39,621 nucleotides of DNA from an uncultured beta proteobacterium (GTDB lineage: Bacteria; Pseudomonadota; Gammaproteobacteria; Burkholderiales; Burkholderiaceae_C), in assembly GCA_903905735.1 (NCBI GenBank), contig CAIVHU010000162.1, forward strand, positions 1 to 39,621, read 5' to 3'. The translations under genes and the position numbers were made by a program. Below are positions 1 through 8,329 of this stretch, one piece after another. Position 1 is the stretch's first letter, and every line of letters starts with the position of its first letter. A model generated the notes under the pieces. It saw nothing but the letters and a program-made list of their open reading frames with translations, searched no databases and had not been told where the DNA came from.

Positions 1-103
1 CCTTGGTGAGTGGTCGGATACGTTGCTGAGCGGCGGTCCATCTTCATGGCCAGGTTCGCGATGCCAGTGTTGATTGTCTTGCACGCCTGCCCAAGCGGCG
101 ATG

Positions 104-352
104 TCAATCTTTGCCCCACCTCCAGCGCGGGGGCTCACCTTTCAGCCAACACACGAAGATGAACAACGCACTGCACATTCCAACATAAACAATGAAGGCA
201 ACAGGGTTTCGATGTGGGTGCAAGAAATACGCTCCGAGCAGGAGCGAGATTACGTAAATGGCGAGAACGACCCAGCCATGCCAAGTGATCGGAAACCCCC
301 AACCCCACCCGTAACGTTTTGCAGGGAACCAGTATGGCTGTTCGCTTTCCAT
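104..352 (-). CDS. small conserved two-TM membrane protein
   Basis: An 82-residue protein starting at the ATG at 352. A longer frame runs up to 496, but the family-like sequence begins at MESEQPYWFPAKRYGWGWG, so the internal start is preferred. Two hydrophobic segments (about residues 25-45 and 50-68) are followed by a polar tail ending WLKGEPPRWRWGKD. I recognise the YWFPAKRYGWGWG / CWLKGEPPRWRWG pattern as a small, uncharacterised inner-membrane family common in Proteobacteria. No catalytic residues are evident and no function can be given. The gene sits beside the upstream end of an ISAzo13-like transposase gene, which may have landed in its 5' flank. The coding call is secure and the function unknown. 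Bases 1-103 hold an open minus-strand frame without a recognisable product. Confidence 0.8.
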   Translation of the reverse strand: MESEQPYWFPAKRYGWGWGFPITWHGWVVLAIYVISLLLGAYFLHPHRNPVAFIVYVGMCSALFIFVCWLKGEPPRWRWGKD

Positions 353-510
353 CTTGTCGGTACTTTGAGCAGATCTGAAGTTTACGATCGCCAGCTGAAT
401 GGCACCAAGCTGGACTTCCAGTAACCTGCCATTCGTGAAGGGCAGGCGTGCGCGCACCCAAGCCCCGGCGAGTTCGGATAGAGCAGCGGATGCCATAGAG
501 GGGTCAACAG

Positions 511-1598
511 ATGGCTGAGGATGTCTTCGGTTGGAATCGAAAAGCCGTTGAGTTGGGCATCCATGAATATCAAACTGGCATCGCCTGCGTCAATGACATC
601 ACCGGCCGAGGCAAGCCAAGAACAGAAGACAAGCACCCCAAGCTGTTGGCTGAAATACAGAGCATCATGGAGCCTCACAGCGAATCTGAGTCGAGTTTGC
701 GCACCACTTTGCTGTACACCAACATGACCGCCAAGACAGTACACGAGGCGCTGGTGCAAAAGGGCTGGCCTGAAGCCTCCCTGCCCAGCGTGCGCACCAT
801 CTCAAATCTCTTGAATCGCCAAGATTACCGACTGCGCACAGTGGCCAAATCCAAGGTTCAAAAAAAACCGACGAAACCGATGCCATCTTCGAGAATGTCA
901 GAGGCGTGAACGCACTGGCCGATTTGGATGAGCACACCTTGAGAATCAGCATAGACACCAAGGCGACGGTTCATGTTGGAGACTACTGCAGAGGTGGACG
1001 TTCGCGTGGCATCGAAGCGGTCAAAGCCTTGGACCATGACATGTGCATGAAGGAAAAATTGGTGCCTGGCGGCATATTGGAGCCGGTCAGTGGGAGTTCA
1101 TTTTTATTCTTCGGCACGAACTACAAAACCAGCGACTTCATGGCCGACGCAATACTTCTGTGGTGGCAACACAGAAAGTCAGAATTACCAGGAATCAAGC
1201 AACTCGTCATCAATGTGGACAACGGTCCAGAATGCAATGGGCGGCGCAGTCAATTCCTATTGCGTATGACGGAGTTTGCGGATCTGACGGGACTGTGCGT
1301 GCGACTGGTTTACTACCCACCCTATTACAGCAAATACAACGCTATTGAGCGCTACTGGGCGGGACTGGAAAAGTCATGGAACGGCTACTTGCTCAGCACC
1401 GTGGATACGGTCATCAATCGGGCTGGCAATTTTTGCTGGAAAGGAATGCGTACCATGGCATGCTTGGTCGATGCCATTTACGAGAAGGGGGTCAAACTAT
1501 GCGCCAACGAAAAAAGAGACCTTGAACATCGGCTGCTACGATCCTCAGAACTGAACTGGTGGGACATAACAATCTATCCTAAAACGGTACGTTTGTAG
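511..1598 (+). CDS. ISAzo13-like family transposase, two frames joined at an A8 run
   Basis: Two overlapping frames (511-909 and 906-1598) together encode one DDE transposase of about 362 residues. The first carries the helical DNA-binding part. The second carries the catalytic core: LRISIDTKATVHVGDY (first acidic position), LVINVDNGPECNGRR (second) and YYPPYYSKYNAIERYW (third, Glu). These match what I know of the ISAzo13 (Rhodopirellula-type) family. The frames meet at eight A's (860-867). Slipping back one base there gives a seamless KKTDETDAIFENV junction, the family pattern. Either a programmed -1 frameshift makes the full enzyme, or one A was lost from an original nine. The N-terminus looks about 50 residues short, with an in-frame stop at 496-498. 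I found no convincing terminal inverted repeats, so the element may be incomplete. Confidence 0.82.
861..867 (+). promoter_or_regulatory. candidate -1 frameshift slippery heptamer A AAA AAA
   Basis: In the upstream transposase frame the codons are CAA AAA AAA CCG, so the heptamer A_AAA_AAA is in the exact register used for tandem -1 slippage. After a -1 step the next codon is ACC at 867, and the downstream catalytic frame is read without any foreign residues. No obvious stimulatory stem-loop follows within about 40 bases. Transcriptional slippage on the A run would have the same effect, and a simple one-base deletion is the null explanation. Confidence 0.5.
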
Positions 1599-1643
1599 TT
1601 ACCAAATCCCTAAGTCGTGAGCAAACTCTACCAATTTACCTAG

Positions 1644-2045
1644 TCAACCTCCTACCGGGTTGTGCATCAGCGCAATCGACACCATCGTCAATGCACACAA
1701 GAGTGCCAAGGCAAAGAACAACAGACGTGCCCGATGTGTTCGGGCCCTTTTCAGGCCATAAGATCCCAACACTATGTACACCACCAGCAATGCCAGCTTT
1801 ACGCCCAGCCAATGGTCAACCAGCGGATTGAGCTGCAGCAATGCCCATAGCATCAACCCGGCCGACATCAACACCACATCTATGCCGACGCTTATCCAAC
1901 GCCATTTCGGTTGTATAGGCCACTGGTGATGGACTGCTACGCCCAGCCCGCGTGCGGTAAACAGTGCAACGCTGAGACTGACCGCGGTCACGTGGATCGT
2001 AAGCGTGGTGATATACAACCACGGGGCTGATTCAAGAAGTCTCAT
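1644..2045 (-). CDS. SirB2-like integral membrane protein
   Basis: A 133-residue protein with four hydrophobic segments (about residues 10-30, 49-70, 80-97 and 108-128). Conserved-looking features are HVTAVSLSVALFTARG near the start, a WRWISVGIDVVLMSAG segment, LGVKLALLVVYIVLGSYGLKR, and Arg-rich loops. The layout and the early LH/LFxxRG pattern match the SirB2 family, a poorly understood inner-membrane family named for a Salmonella invasion regulator. Biochemical function is unknown. It lies 12 bases after the DUF3079 gene on the same strand and is probably co-transcribed with it. The C-terminus ends near position 1640, close to the presumed right end of the ISAzo13-like element. Confidence 0.72.
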   Translation of the reverse strand: MRLLESAPWLYITTLTIHVTAVSLSVALFTARGLGVAVHHQWPIQPKWRWISVGIDVVLMSAGLMLWALLQLNPLVDHWLGVKLALLVVYIVLGSYGLKRARTHRARLLFFALALLCALTMVSIALMHNPVGG

Positions 2046-2057
2046 TGCACCTGAAAT

Positions 2058-2294
2058 TCATAATTTGTCCGTGGCTGGACTGGATGATCTGCTAGTTTGG
2101 AAGCTCTGAGTAGCCGACTTCTCGAGTATTGCCAGTTGTTGATCGCCCCAGGCCAGCCAGTCGTCACCAAATAGCTCTGCCGGGTGGGGTGACCGCTCAT
2201 TGCTGCAAGCCATGGAATCGACGCTACAGTATTTGTCACACCCCCAACAAATGCGGTGTGGATTTGCTGGATGAATAGGAAATTGATTTTTCAT
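2058..2294 (-). CDS. DUF3079 family small cysteine-rich protein
   Basis: A 78-residue protein with the signature FPIHPANPHRICWGCDKYC followed by MACSNE, HPAELFGDDW and a tail of lower conservation. The CWGCDxYC cluster plus the later Cys suggests a small metal-binding (perhaps zinc) protein, but this is inference. I recognise the pattern as DUF3079, which has no established role. It sits between ccoG (upstream, same strand, about 20 bases) and the SirB2-like gene. The three may form one transcript starting near the ytfE remnant. A second frame over the same bases (2042-2239) is a shadow. Confidence 0.78.
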   Translation of the reverse strand: MKNQFPIHPANPHRICWGCDKYCSVDSMACSNERSPHPAELFGDDWLAWGDQQLAILEKSATQSFQTSRSSSPATDKL

Positions 2295-2314
2295 ATCAGA
2301 ACTCCGCTTGGACC

Positions 2315-3769
2315 TTAGCGCGGGATCACGAAAGTGGATCTTTCTTCGATGAGCATATTCTTGCCCGGAGTTTTGGTTTGAACGTCGAAAACAATTGGGC
2401 TGACCTGGCCGCGAAGGCGTTGAGCGTTGATCGACGAAAGCGTCAGCCGCACGGTCAGAGATCCAATACCGGTGGCGGCCACGGTCAAAGCGGTGTTCGT
2501 TGCCATACTCAAACCGGGCATTCCGTGCACACTGGTGGTATAGGTTTGTTCGTGCTCCAATCCGTTCATGATTTGAAGGCGGTAGACGTTCTCAATGTCT
2601 CCATTGCCAACCTCCCTTGCCATCACTCCGCGGTCCTTAATCACATCCACCGTGAATCCCCTGCGCATGGAAAGGCTGGTGATCAAGATGCCGGAACCTA
2701 CAAGAAGCAGTGCACCATAAGCCCAAACCCTTGGCCGCCACACCCGCTTTAGCATTTGACCCTTGGTCAACTTTTCCGCCATACCGTTGCCAGAGGAATA
2801 CCTGATCAATCCCTTGGGATAATCCATTTTGCTCATCACTTCATCACAGACATCTATACAGGCTGCGCAGGCAATACACTCGTTTTGCAACCCGTTTCTG
2901 ATGTCAATACCGGTGGGGCAGACTTGAACACAAAGGGCGCAGTCAATGCAGTCACCTAGACCAAGCGCCTTTGGGTCGGCAGTGCGTGGCCGTGAACCGC
3001 GTGATTCGCCACGTTCGGCGTCGTAGGCAATAACCATCGAATCCATATCGGTCAAGGCGCTTTGAATGCGGGAATATGGGCACATGTGTTTGCAGAATTC
3101 CTCTCGCAAGTACCCGGCATTGCCGTAGGTGGCAGACGCGTAGAAAAGAACCCAGAACCATTCCCAGGGAGAAAACGACAAGAGAACCAGCTCTCGTATC
3201 AGGTCCCGAATCGGCGTGAAATAGCCAACAAAGGTTAAGCCGGTAATTAAGCTCACTCCTATCCACAAAACCTGCTTACCGCTCTTGCGGGTGATTTTTT
3301 CCAAGCCCCAGACAGCCCCATCAAGGCGCATTCGGGCCAGACGGTCACCCTCGGAATGGCGCTCCAGCCACAGGAAAATCTCGGTGTAGACGGTTTGTGG
3401 ACAGGAATAACCGCACCAGAGCCGCCCGGCGATGGCAGTGAAGAAGAACAAGGTCAGTGCCGCCAGAATCAGCAAGCCAGCCAAATAGATCAGATCTTGA
3501 GGGTGCAACACCAATCCAAGAACAAAGAACCTGCTACCTGCAAAATCAAATAGAACAGCCTGCCTGCCGTTCCACACCAGCCATGGAGCACCGTAAAAGA
3601 CCACTTGCGTGACCCACACCATGATCCACCGCCAACGGGCATACCAACCGGCTACCGCGCGCGGGTAAAGCTTGACCTGTTCTTGGTACAACGAAACGAC
3701 GTCTATCCCGTGGGCGCCAGAAGGAACGAGCCTGATCGGTATGACCTTGGATGTGGAAGACTTCTTCAC
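2315..3769 (-). CDS. ccoG: cytochrome c oxidase accessory protein CcoG (FixG/RdxA)
   Basis: A 484-residue polyferredoxin-type membrane protein. Five hydrophobic segments lie at about residues 48-68, 88-110, 160-185, 200-215 and 345-362. Iron-sulfur motifs follow the family order: CGYSCPQTVY (about 118), CKHMCPYSR (about 225), then ferredoxin clusters CIDCALCVQVCPTGID (about 274) and CIACAACIDVCDEV (about 295). A periplasmic Ig-like C-terminal domain covers about 365-484. CcoG is known to reduce copper for cbb3 oxidase assembly. Here there is no ccoNOPQ nearby, so it is an orphan copy placed behind a hemerythrin NO-stress gene and opposite nsrR. Its start lies only three bases after the ytfE stop, implying translational coupling. 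Given the nos copper operon nearby, a role in copper reduction for NosZ is an attractive but unproven inference. Confidence 0.93.
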   Translation of the reverse strand: MKKSSTSKVIPIRLVPSGAHGIDVVSLYQEQVKLYPRAVAGWYARWRWIMVWVTQVVFYGAPWLVWNGRQAVLFDFAGSRFFVLGLVLHPQDLIYLAGLLILAALTLFFFTAIAGRLWCGYSCPQTVYTEIFLWLERHSEGDRLARMRLDGAVWGLEKITRKSGKQVLWIGVSLITGLTFVGYFTPIRDLIRELVLLSFSPWEWFWVLFYASATYGNAGYLREEFCKHMCPYSRIQSALTDMDSMVIAYDAERGESRGSRPRTADPKALGLGDCIDCALCVQVCPTGIDIRNGLQNECIACAACIDVCDEVMSKMDYPKGLIRYSSGNGMAEKLTKGQMLKRVWRPRVWAYGALLLVGSGILITSLSMRRGFTVDVIKDRGVMAREVGNGDIENVYRLQIMNGLEHEQTYTTSVHGMPGLSMATNTALTVAATGIGSLTVRLTLSSINAQRLRGQVSPIVFDVQTKTPGKNMLIEERSTFVIPR

Positions 3770-3772
3770 GAG

Positions 3773-4154
3773 CTAATTTCTGGCTGCCTCATTCTGAGGA
3801 GAATCAAGCTGAGCAAATAAGACGTTGTTCTCCAGATGGATGTGATTCATCAGGTCATCACGAAATTGCGCGACACCGGAATAAAGCGCTCGCCAGGTGT
3901 TACAAGCTCCCTCTGGCGGTGTTGCGTCGTTGGTGAGTGTTAACAGCCTTTCCAGCATGGCACCATGATCGACGTGCTCGGCGCGCATCATCGAGATCGG
4001 TTGATTGACATGAGGGTTGCCACCGGTCCGTAACATTGGAAAGAGAACGTTCTCTTCCTTATTCATATGGGACAACAACTCTTCTTCCATGGCTTCCAGC
4101 AGGTCCGCGAGACCCGCAGGTAAACGTTGGATGGGTTTCTGGATGTGTTTGCAT
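3773..4154 (-). pseudogene. ytfE/RIC-type hemerythrin di-iron protein, 5'-truncated
   Basis: Only the C-terminal half of a YtfE/RIC (NorA, DnrN) NO-stress iron-sulfur repair protein is present. An open frame starting at 4090 gives 105 residues with HMNKEENVLFPML, MRAEHVDHGAML and HIHLENNVLF, the His/Glu ligand motifs of the HHE di-iron site. Family-like residues (LPAGLADLLEA) continue in frame upstream to about 4147, but no usable start exists in that frame before a stop near 4199. A good ribosome-binding site (AAAGGA) and an ATG at 4154 lie in another frame (MQTHPETHP), so the original start seems fused to the wrong frame after a deletion. Full-length members are about 220 residues. The N-terminal ScdA-like domain and at least one ligand helix are missing. 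A short functional protein from 4090 is possible but would lack a complete metal site. Confidence 0.72.
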
Positions 4155-4249
4155 GGTGGACGTCCTTTAAAGAGGTATGGTATATGAATGTTATTCTAGA
4201 CGATAATAATCATGCTGCATGTATGTTTAAAAAAACACCGTATTGACCT
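4155..4249. promoter_or_regulatory. divergent ytfE-nsrR control region
   Basis: This AT-rich 95-base stretch separates the ytfE remnant from nsrR. It contains the inverted repeat GAAT-gtt-ATTC (4186-4196) inside a longer imperfect palindrome, and a second AT-rich block around 4215-4235. NsrR operators in Proteobacteria are AT-rich palindromes of this general type, and NsrR genes often control a divergent ytfE. Binding by the adjacent NsrR is therefore plausible, but the match is to style, not to a strict consensus. An SD-like AAAGGA near 4162 serves the ytfE start. Confidence 0.4.
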
Positions 4250-4729
4250 ATGCGCTTAACCCAGTGGACTGACTACTCCCTTCGAGTGCTGATGTACTGC
4301 GCGGCGAGCCATGATCGCCACCAACCAGTCACGATCACCGAAATTGCCGAGAGTCACGGCATTTCTCGCAGCCACCTCACAAAAGTTGTGCAACAACTCG
4401 CCGCTCGGGGCTGGCTTGAAACGACGCGTGGTCGCGGTGGTGGTATGCGCTTGCTCCCGTCGGCCCAAGACATTTGCTTGGGTGATGTAGTGCGTGCCAC
4501 CGAAACTGATTTCAATATGGTGGAGTGTTTTGATCAGAAGCTCAACCAATGCCGACTTAACACGCATTGCCGACTCAAGAGCGCGCTCTACCAAGCGACA
4601 CAGAGTTACCTCGCCGTGCTGGATGGCATCACCTTGGCTGATTTGGTGGCACCCATCGCCGCCAGTGGTGATACGTCAAAAATGCGGCGTCTGCAATTGA
4701 TTCCTGGCCTGCCAAATCCGTCAGCTTGA
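4250..4729 (+). CDS. nsrR: nitric oxide-sensing Rrf2-family repressor NsrR
   Basis: A 159-residue Rrf2-family regulator. The N-terminal winged helix-turn-helix covers about residues 1-65 (MRLTQWTDYSLRVLMYCA, then ITEIAESHGISRSHLTKVVQ), with the wing at TRGRGGGMRLL. Three cysteines in the spacing C-x7-C-x5-C (about residues 89-103, VECFDQKLNQC then THC) are the ligands of the NO-sensitive [Fe-S] cluster. Length and motifs are typical of NsrR rather than IscR, which has a different cysteine spacing. NsrR represses NO-detoxification genes and is released by NO. Here it is divergent from a ytfE remnant and followed seven bases later by the HPP-CBS gene, forming a likely two-gene operon. One main target appears degraded, so its remaining local targets are probably ccoG and the HPP gene. 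Confidence 0.9.
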   Translation: MRLTQWTDYSLRVLMYCAASHDRHQPVTITEIAESHGISRSHLTKVVQQLAARGWLETTRGRGGGMRLLPSAQDICLGDVVRATETDFNMVECFDQKLNQCRLNTHCRLKSALYQATQSYLAVLDGITLADLVAPIAASGDTSKMRRLQLIPGLPNPSA

Positions 4730-4736
4730 GATCAAC

Positions 4737-5909
4737 GTGAAACCGTTTGGCGCGCGTTTTTCGGGCCTGGCACGGGCCTGGGTGACCAACGGCTTGCCCA
4801 CCATGTCCGCCGCTCAGCAGTGGCGGTCCAGCCTAGGCGCACTACTCGGCGTTGGGCTGTGCGGGCTATTGCTGCACGCCATGCCATTGCATTCGCATTG
4901 GTTGATTGCACCTGTAGGTGCCAGCGTGGTCATTTTGTTCGTTCAGCCACATAGCCCGGTGGCGCAACCGCGTTCGGTCATCATCAGCTATTTGTTTGCC
5001 ACACTGATCGGCTTGCTGTGTGTCAGTGTGATTCCCAATATTGTTCTTGCGGCGGCTATTGGCGTTGCTATCACCGTCTGGCTCATGATCAGATTCAATT
5101 GCATCCACCCACCTGGTGGGGCATTGGTGTTGCTGATTGTGTTGGGCGGGGCTGGTAACCTCGCACAGATGTCGCTGACGGCAAGTTTGGTTGCTTTTAA
5201 CGTTTTCTTTCTGATACTGTTTACTTGGCTAATCAATACTTGGTTATTGGGACGACGCTACCCGTACAGCGTCACAGCGGAAGAAGTGCAGACTCACCAC
5301 ACTCAGGATGCCGTGCCAATGCTACGCGGCGGGCTGGACCACACCGACCTGGCAAGTGCCGTGACAGCGCTCAATACCTTTGTCGACATGCAGGAAGATG
5401 AGTTGGTGAAGCTTTATAACTTGGCGGTCGATCATGCGTTCGAGCGGCATATCGGGCTGACCTGCGCTGACGTCATGTCGCGCGATGTGATCAGTGTGAG
5501 AACAGACACCCATATTGAAATCGCTTGGAATCGATTGCGGCACCATCAGGTCAAGGCCCTTCCTGTGCTGGACCAGGCAGGCAAACTGATTGGCATACTG
5601 AGTACGGCAGATTTTTTGCGGCAGATGGACGACACCACGGCCGCTGGCCTGGCCATGCAGTTGCAGGGGATGCTGCGCCGCATGCCAGGTGCAAAGCCTA
5701 AAAAGGCCACTTTAGTCGGACAGATCATGACCTCAGAGGTGGCCTGTGCCAGAGTCGACACGCCCGTCATCACCTTGATTCACCTCATGGTCGAGAAAAA
5801 CCTGCCGCATATTCCGGTCATTGATGAGGAGCGCAAGGTGCTTGGTGTCGTGACACAAACGGACACGCTGGTTGCGCTTTACAAGCAAATCGCCTTCTCG
5901 TCTGTTTGA
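4737..5909 (+). CDS. HPP-family membrane protein with C-terminal CBS pair
   Basis: A 390-residue protein initiated by GTG at 4737, seven bases after nsrR. Residues about 30-165 form the four-helix HPP domain, with the conserved WLIAPVGASVVILF block, a VQPHSPVAQPRSV loop and CIHPPGGA (the HPP motif). Residues about 245-385 hold two CBS domains (MSRDVISVRTDTHIEIAW and MTSEVACARVDTPVITLI begin each), which usually bind adenine nucleotides and act as a regulatory switch. Some plant and cyanobacterial HPP proteins are reported to transport nitrite across membranes. With nsrR directly upstream, a nitrite-related transport role gated by nucleotide state is a reasonable inference, not something shown here. 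No frameshift or truncation is visible. Confidence 0.85.
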   Translation: MKPFGARFSGLARAWVTNGLPTMSAAQQWRSSLGALLGVGLCGLLLHAMPLHSHWLIAPVGASVVILFVQPHSPVAQPRSVIISYLFATLIGLLCVSVIPNIVLAAAIGVAITVWLMIRFNCIHPPGGALVLLIVLGGAGNLAQMSLTASLVAFNVFFLILFTWLINTWLLGRRYPYSVTAEEVQTHHTQDAVPMLRGGLDHTDLASAVTALNTFVDMQEDELVKLYNLAVDHAFERHIGLTCADVMSRDVISVRTDTHIEIAWNRLRHHQVKALPVLDQAGKLIGILSTADFLRQMDDTTAAGLAMQLQGMLRRMPGAKPKKATLVGQIMTSEVACARVDTPVITLIHLMVEKNLPHIPVIDEERKVLGVVTQTDTLVALYKQIAFSSV

Positions 5910-6253
5910 GGGGCGACCGGTTTGTTGCGGCAGGACTGACTTCAAATTCATGAAATTGGCTCACCCGGAACCTGACCGTGGCGACAGACCGGAATCGCTG
6001 CTCGCCCGAAATGGGTTTTTCCTCATTGTTGACGCTCAATTTCCAAGGTCAGTTTTTGACCTGACTTTGACAGTGATTGGGCACATTGTTTGAAAAAGTT
6101 CAATGAATTCAAGGGTCGGAATTGGATTTCCCGCCAAATGCCTAGATACATGGATTGTTGATTTTCTGTCCCCACTCCTCCAATATGGAGGGCATGTACT
6201 TACACGAGCGCAAACAAACACGTGCTGACGGCACTGTTGTGACCTAATTGGGT
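5910..6253. other. intergenic stretch without a recognisable gene
   Basis: Short frames here look like noise. The only structure seen is an inverted repeat AGGTCA-gtttt-TGACCT (6046-6062) without a clear terminator tail or promoter context. The region lies between the HPP-CBS gene and the moaA remnant. The lost N-terminal third of moaA is not found in it. Confidence 0.5.
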
Positions 6254-7109
6254 GCAAAAGATCCGTCTCACCGGTGCCGAGTCGCTGCTGCGCAAGCATC
6301 TGGAAAGGCTGGTTGAACAACTCGCCAGTCGGCGCACATTCGAAGGTCCCACTGGACCTGACCCTGACCACCAACGGCTCGCTGCTGGCACGCCAAGCCA
6401 AAGCGCTGAAAGCAGCCGGACTGCAACGCATCACCGTCAGCCTGGATGCACTCGACGATGCCATCTTTCGCCAGGTGAACGATGTGGATTTTCCGGTGGC
6501 CGACGTGTTGGAGGGCATTGAGGCCGGCTGGGCCGCCGGTCTGGGGCCGATCAAGGTCAACATGGTGGTCAAGCGTGGCACCAACGAGCAGCAGATCCTG
6601 CCCATGGCGCGCCACTTCCGCGGAAGTGGTTTGGTGCTGCGCTTTATTGAATACATGGACGTGGGTGCCACCAACGACTGACGCATGGACGAGGTGTTGC
6701 CCTCGGTCGAGGTCATTGCCCTGCTGCAGTCCGAGTTGCCACTGGTGCCGCTGCAGCCCACCCAGCCCGGTGAAACCGCCCAGCGCTGGGGCTATGCGGG
6801 TGCCGATGGACGTTACGACCCGGCCCTGGGCGAAATCGGCGTGATCAGCAGTGTCACACAGGCCTTTTGCAGCAGTTGCAACCGTGCCCGGCTTTCCACC
6901 GAGGGGCAGTTGTACCTGCACCTTTTTGCCGAGAAGGGCTACGACCTGCGCCACCTGCTAAGGGGTGAGGCATCCAACGCTGACTGGTCAACGCCATCGG
7001 CCACATCTGGCAAGGCCGAAGTGACAACTATTCTGAACAACGTCAAGCGCTGGGGCCGGACAACGGCCCAGCGATCAAGCGCGTTGAAATGAGTTATATC
7101 GGTGGGTGA
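6254..7109 (+). pseudogene. moaA: moaA remnant (GTP 3',8-cyclase), multiply broken
   Basis: Pieces of MoaA, the radical-SAM enzyme that starts molybdopterin synthesis, lie in successive frames. First [16 protein letters not shown] (from about 6258, normally TGGEPLLR). After a shift near 6345 comes [19 protein letters not shown] through [17 protein letters not shown] to [16 protein letters not shown] at 6679-6681 then replaces the family Trp of NGWRMDE. MDEVLPSVEVIALL and the cluster motif AFCSSCNRARLSTEG follow. A second shift near 6980 leads to LVNAIGHIWQGRSDNYSEQR and the true C-terminus VEMSYIGG at 7106, keeping the terminal Gly-Gly. The N-terminal CxxxCxxC SAM cluster is absent. With two frameshifts, one stop and a missing 5' end, this is clearly dead. 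An intact copy presumably exists elsewhere if the host uses molybdoenzymes. Confidence 0.88.
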
Positions 7110-7178
7110 AGATGGCCTATACGTCTTGAATTTGATCTGTGATATTTAGACAATGCTGCCAAATTGAGCGTCTGGTTC

Positions 7179-8294
7179 TCAGAACAATTGACTGATGCCA
7201 ATCATGGTGCCAACCTGGGAGTCACTTAGCGATGGGGCGCTGGTTGGACCACCCCCACTGACTGAGAGGCCTGATTGGCTTTCATTTTGAATGATGCCGA
7301 GCTGTGCATAGATGCGCGTGCCTTTTGACAACTCTTTAATCATTCTTACAGTCAACAAGCGGGCATTCGCATTGTTCGTTTGCTGGAAGTTCAGGCTCGC
7401 GAGAGTTCCTTCAATTGTGAGAGCCGACGAGACAGGGTATGAGGCTGCAACAAAGCAGAGATCGCTTTCAGCATGGGTGGCATTTCCATCATTGTGGCGG
7501 TGAATGATGCCACCAGATACCTTCCAACGGTCAATCCTGGCGTAAGCATCAATGACCAAACGGGTATCCGACTTGGAACTGGCTGTCAGTCCGGCAAACA
7601 CCATATCGAAAGCAGCGACTGGCGTGCGGCCATTCATCGTGTCGTAAGCCAGCGCTGCTCCCCAAGTGGGTGTGTCATATTTCACCATTAATGACCACTC
7701 TCTGCAGGCTTGTGGATCGACTCCGCTTTCCCCTGGACAGTTGGTGCCTGCCGGTGACGGGCCCGCATTTACGGTATCGCGTCCCAGGCTGTAAGTTGCA
7801 CCCACTGTGTATTGTCTGAATTTGCCTTGGTAGGCAACTGAATTGTCAACGCGGGCGTTCGGCAAGTAACTGTCCAATGACCCGGTCCCATAGATCGCTG
7901 GGCCAACAATGTCGGCATCCAGCAGCGCCCAAAAAAGCATTGTCCACTGACGTCCTACTGTAATCGTTCCCCATTCCGAACCGAGACCCACAAATGACTG
8001 CCTCCCAAACAGGCGCCCCCCCTGTGCCGAACTGCCGGTGTCGGGGCCAAAGCCCATTTCCAGGTTGTAAAGAGCTTCTAAACTGGATCCCAATTCTTCA
8101 TTGCCACGAATACCCAGCCGGGAAGGAGTCAGGCCAGTGTTGGTTGGCATACGGGTGACGCCACCTCCCGCAGATGCAACATGATTGACAAACTCGATGC
8201 CAGTGTCCACCACACCATAAAGCGATGGAGTCTCGGCGCGAAGGGTTGGTGTAAGAAGTGCGGCAACTAAGCTGACAAAAAAACTTCTTTTCAT
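7179..8294 (-). CDS. Gram-negative general porin (Burkholderiales type)
   Basis: A 371-residue outer-membrane porin starting at the ATG at 8294. An upstream in-frame ATG at 8354 is less likely because the signal peptide MKRSFFVSLVAALLTPTLRA begins at 8294. The mature protein opens with ETPSLYGVVDTGIEF, contains the family's GRLFGRQSFVGLGSEWGTITVGRQ block, and ends in a C-terminal Phe (GISQLF), the outer-membrane insertion signal. It would form a trimeric 16-strand barrel for small-molecule diffusion. It is the last gene of the minus-strand run that begins at nosZ, 35 bases after the SCO gene. It might supply a periplasmic need such as metal, but its substrate cannot be read from the sequence. 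Confidence 0.9.
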   Translation of the reverse strand: MKRSFFVSLVAALLTPTLRAETPSLYGVVDTGIEFVNHVASAGGGVTRMPTNTGLTPSRLGIRGNEELGSSLEALYNLEMGFGPDTGSSAQGGRLFGRQSFVGLGSEWGTITVGRQWTMLFWALLDADIVGPAIYGTGSLDSYLPNARVDNSVAYQGKFRQYTVGATYSLGRDTVNAGPSPAGTNCPGESGVDPQACREWSLMVKYDTPTWGAALAYDTMNGRTPVAAFDMVFAGLTASSKSDTRLVIDAYARIDRWKVSGGIIHRHNDGNATHAESDLCFVAASYPVSSALTIEGTLASLNFQQTNNANARLLTVRMIKELSKGTRIYAQLGIIQNESQSGLSVSGGGPTSAPSLSDSQVGTMIGISQLF

Positions 8295-8329
8295 GAATCG
8301 TGAAAAAGTGCAGCACATATTGAAGGTGT

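Noticed and set aside
1..103. Open minus-strand frame at the window edge
   Set aside because: No recognisable motif, no start with SD, and too short to judge.
6046..6062. AGGTCA-gtttt-TGACCT as a regulator site
   Set aside because: Short arms, no promoter elements nearby, and the downstream gene is a pseudogene.
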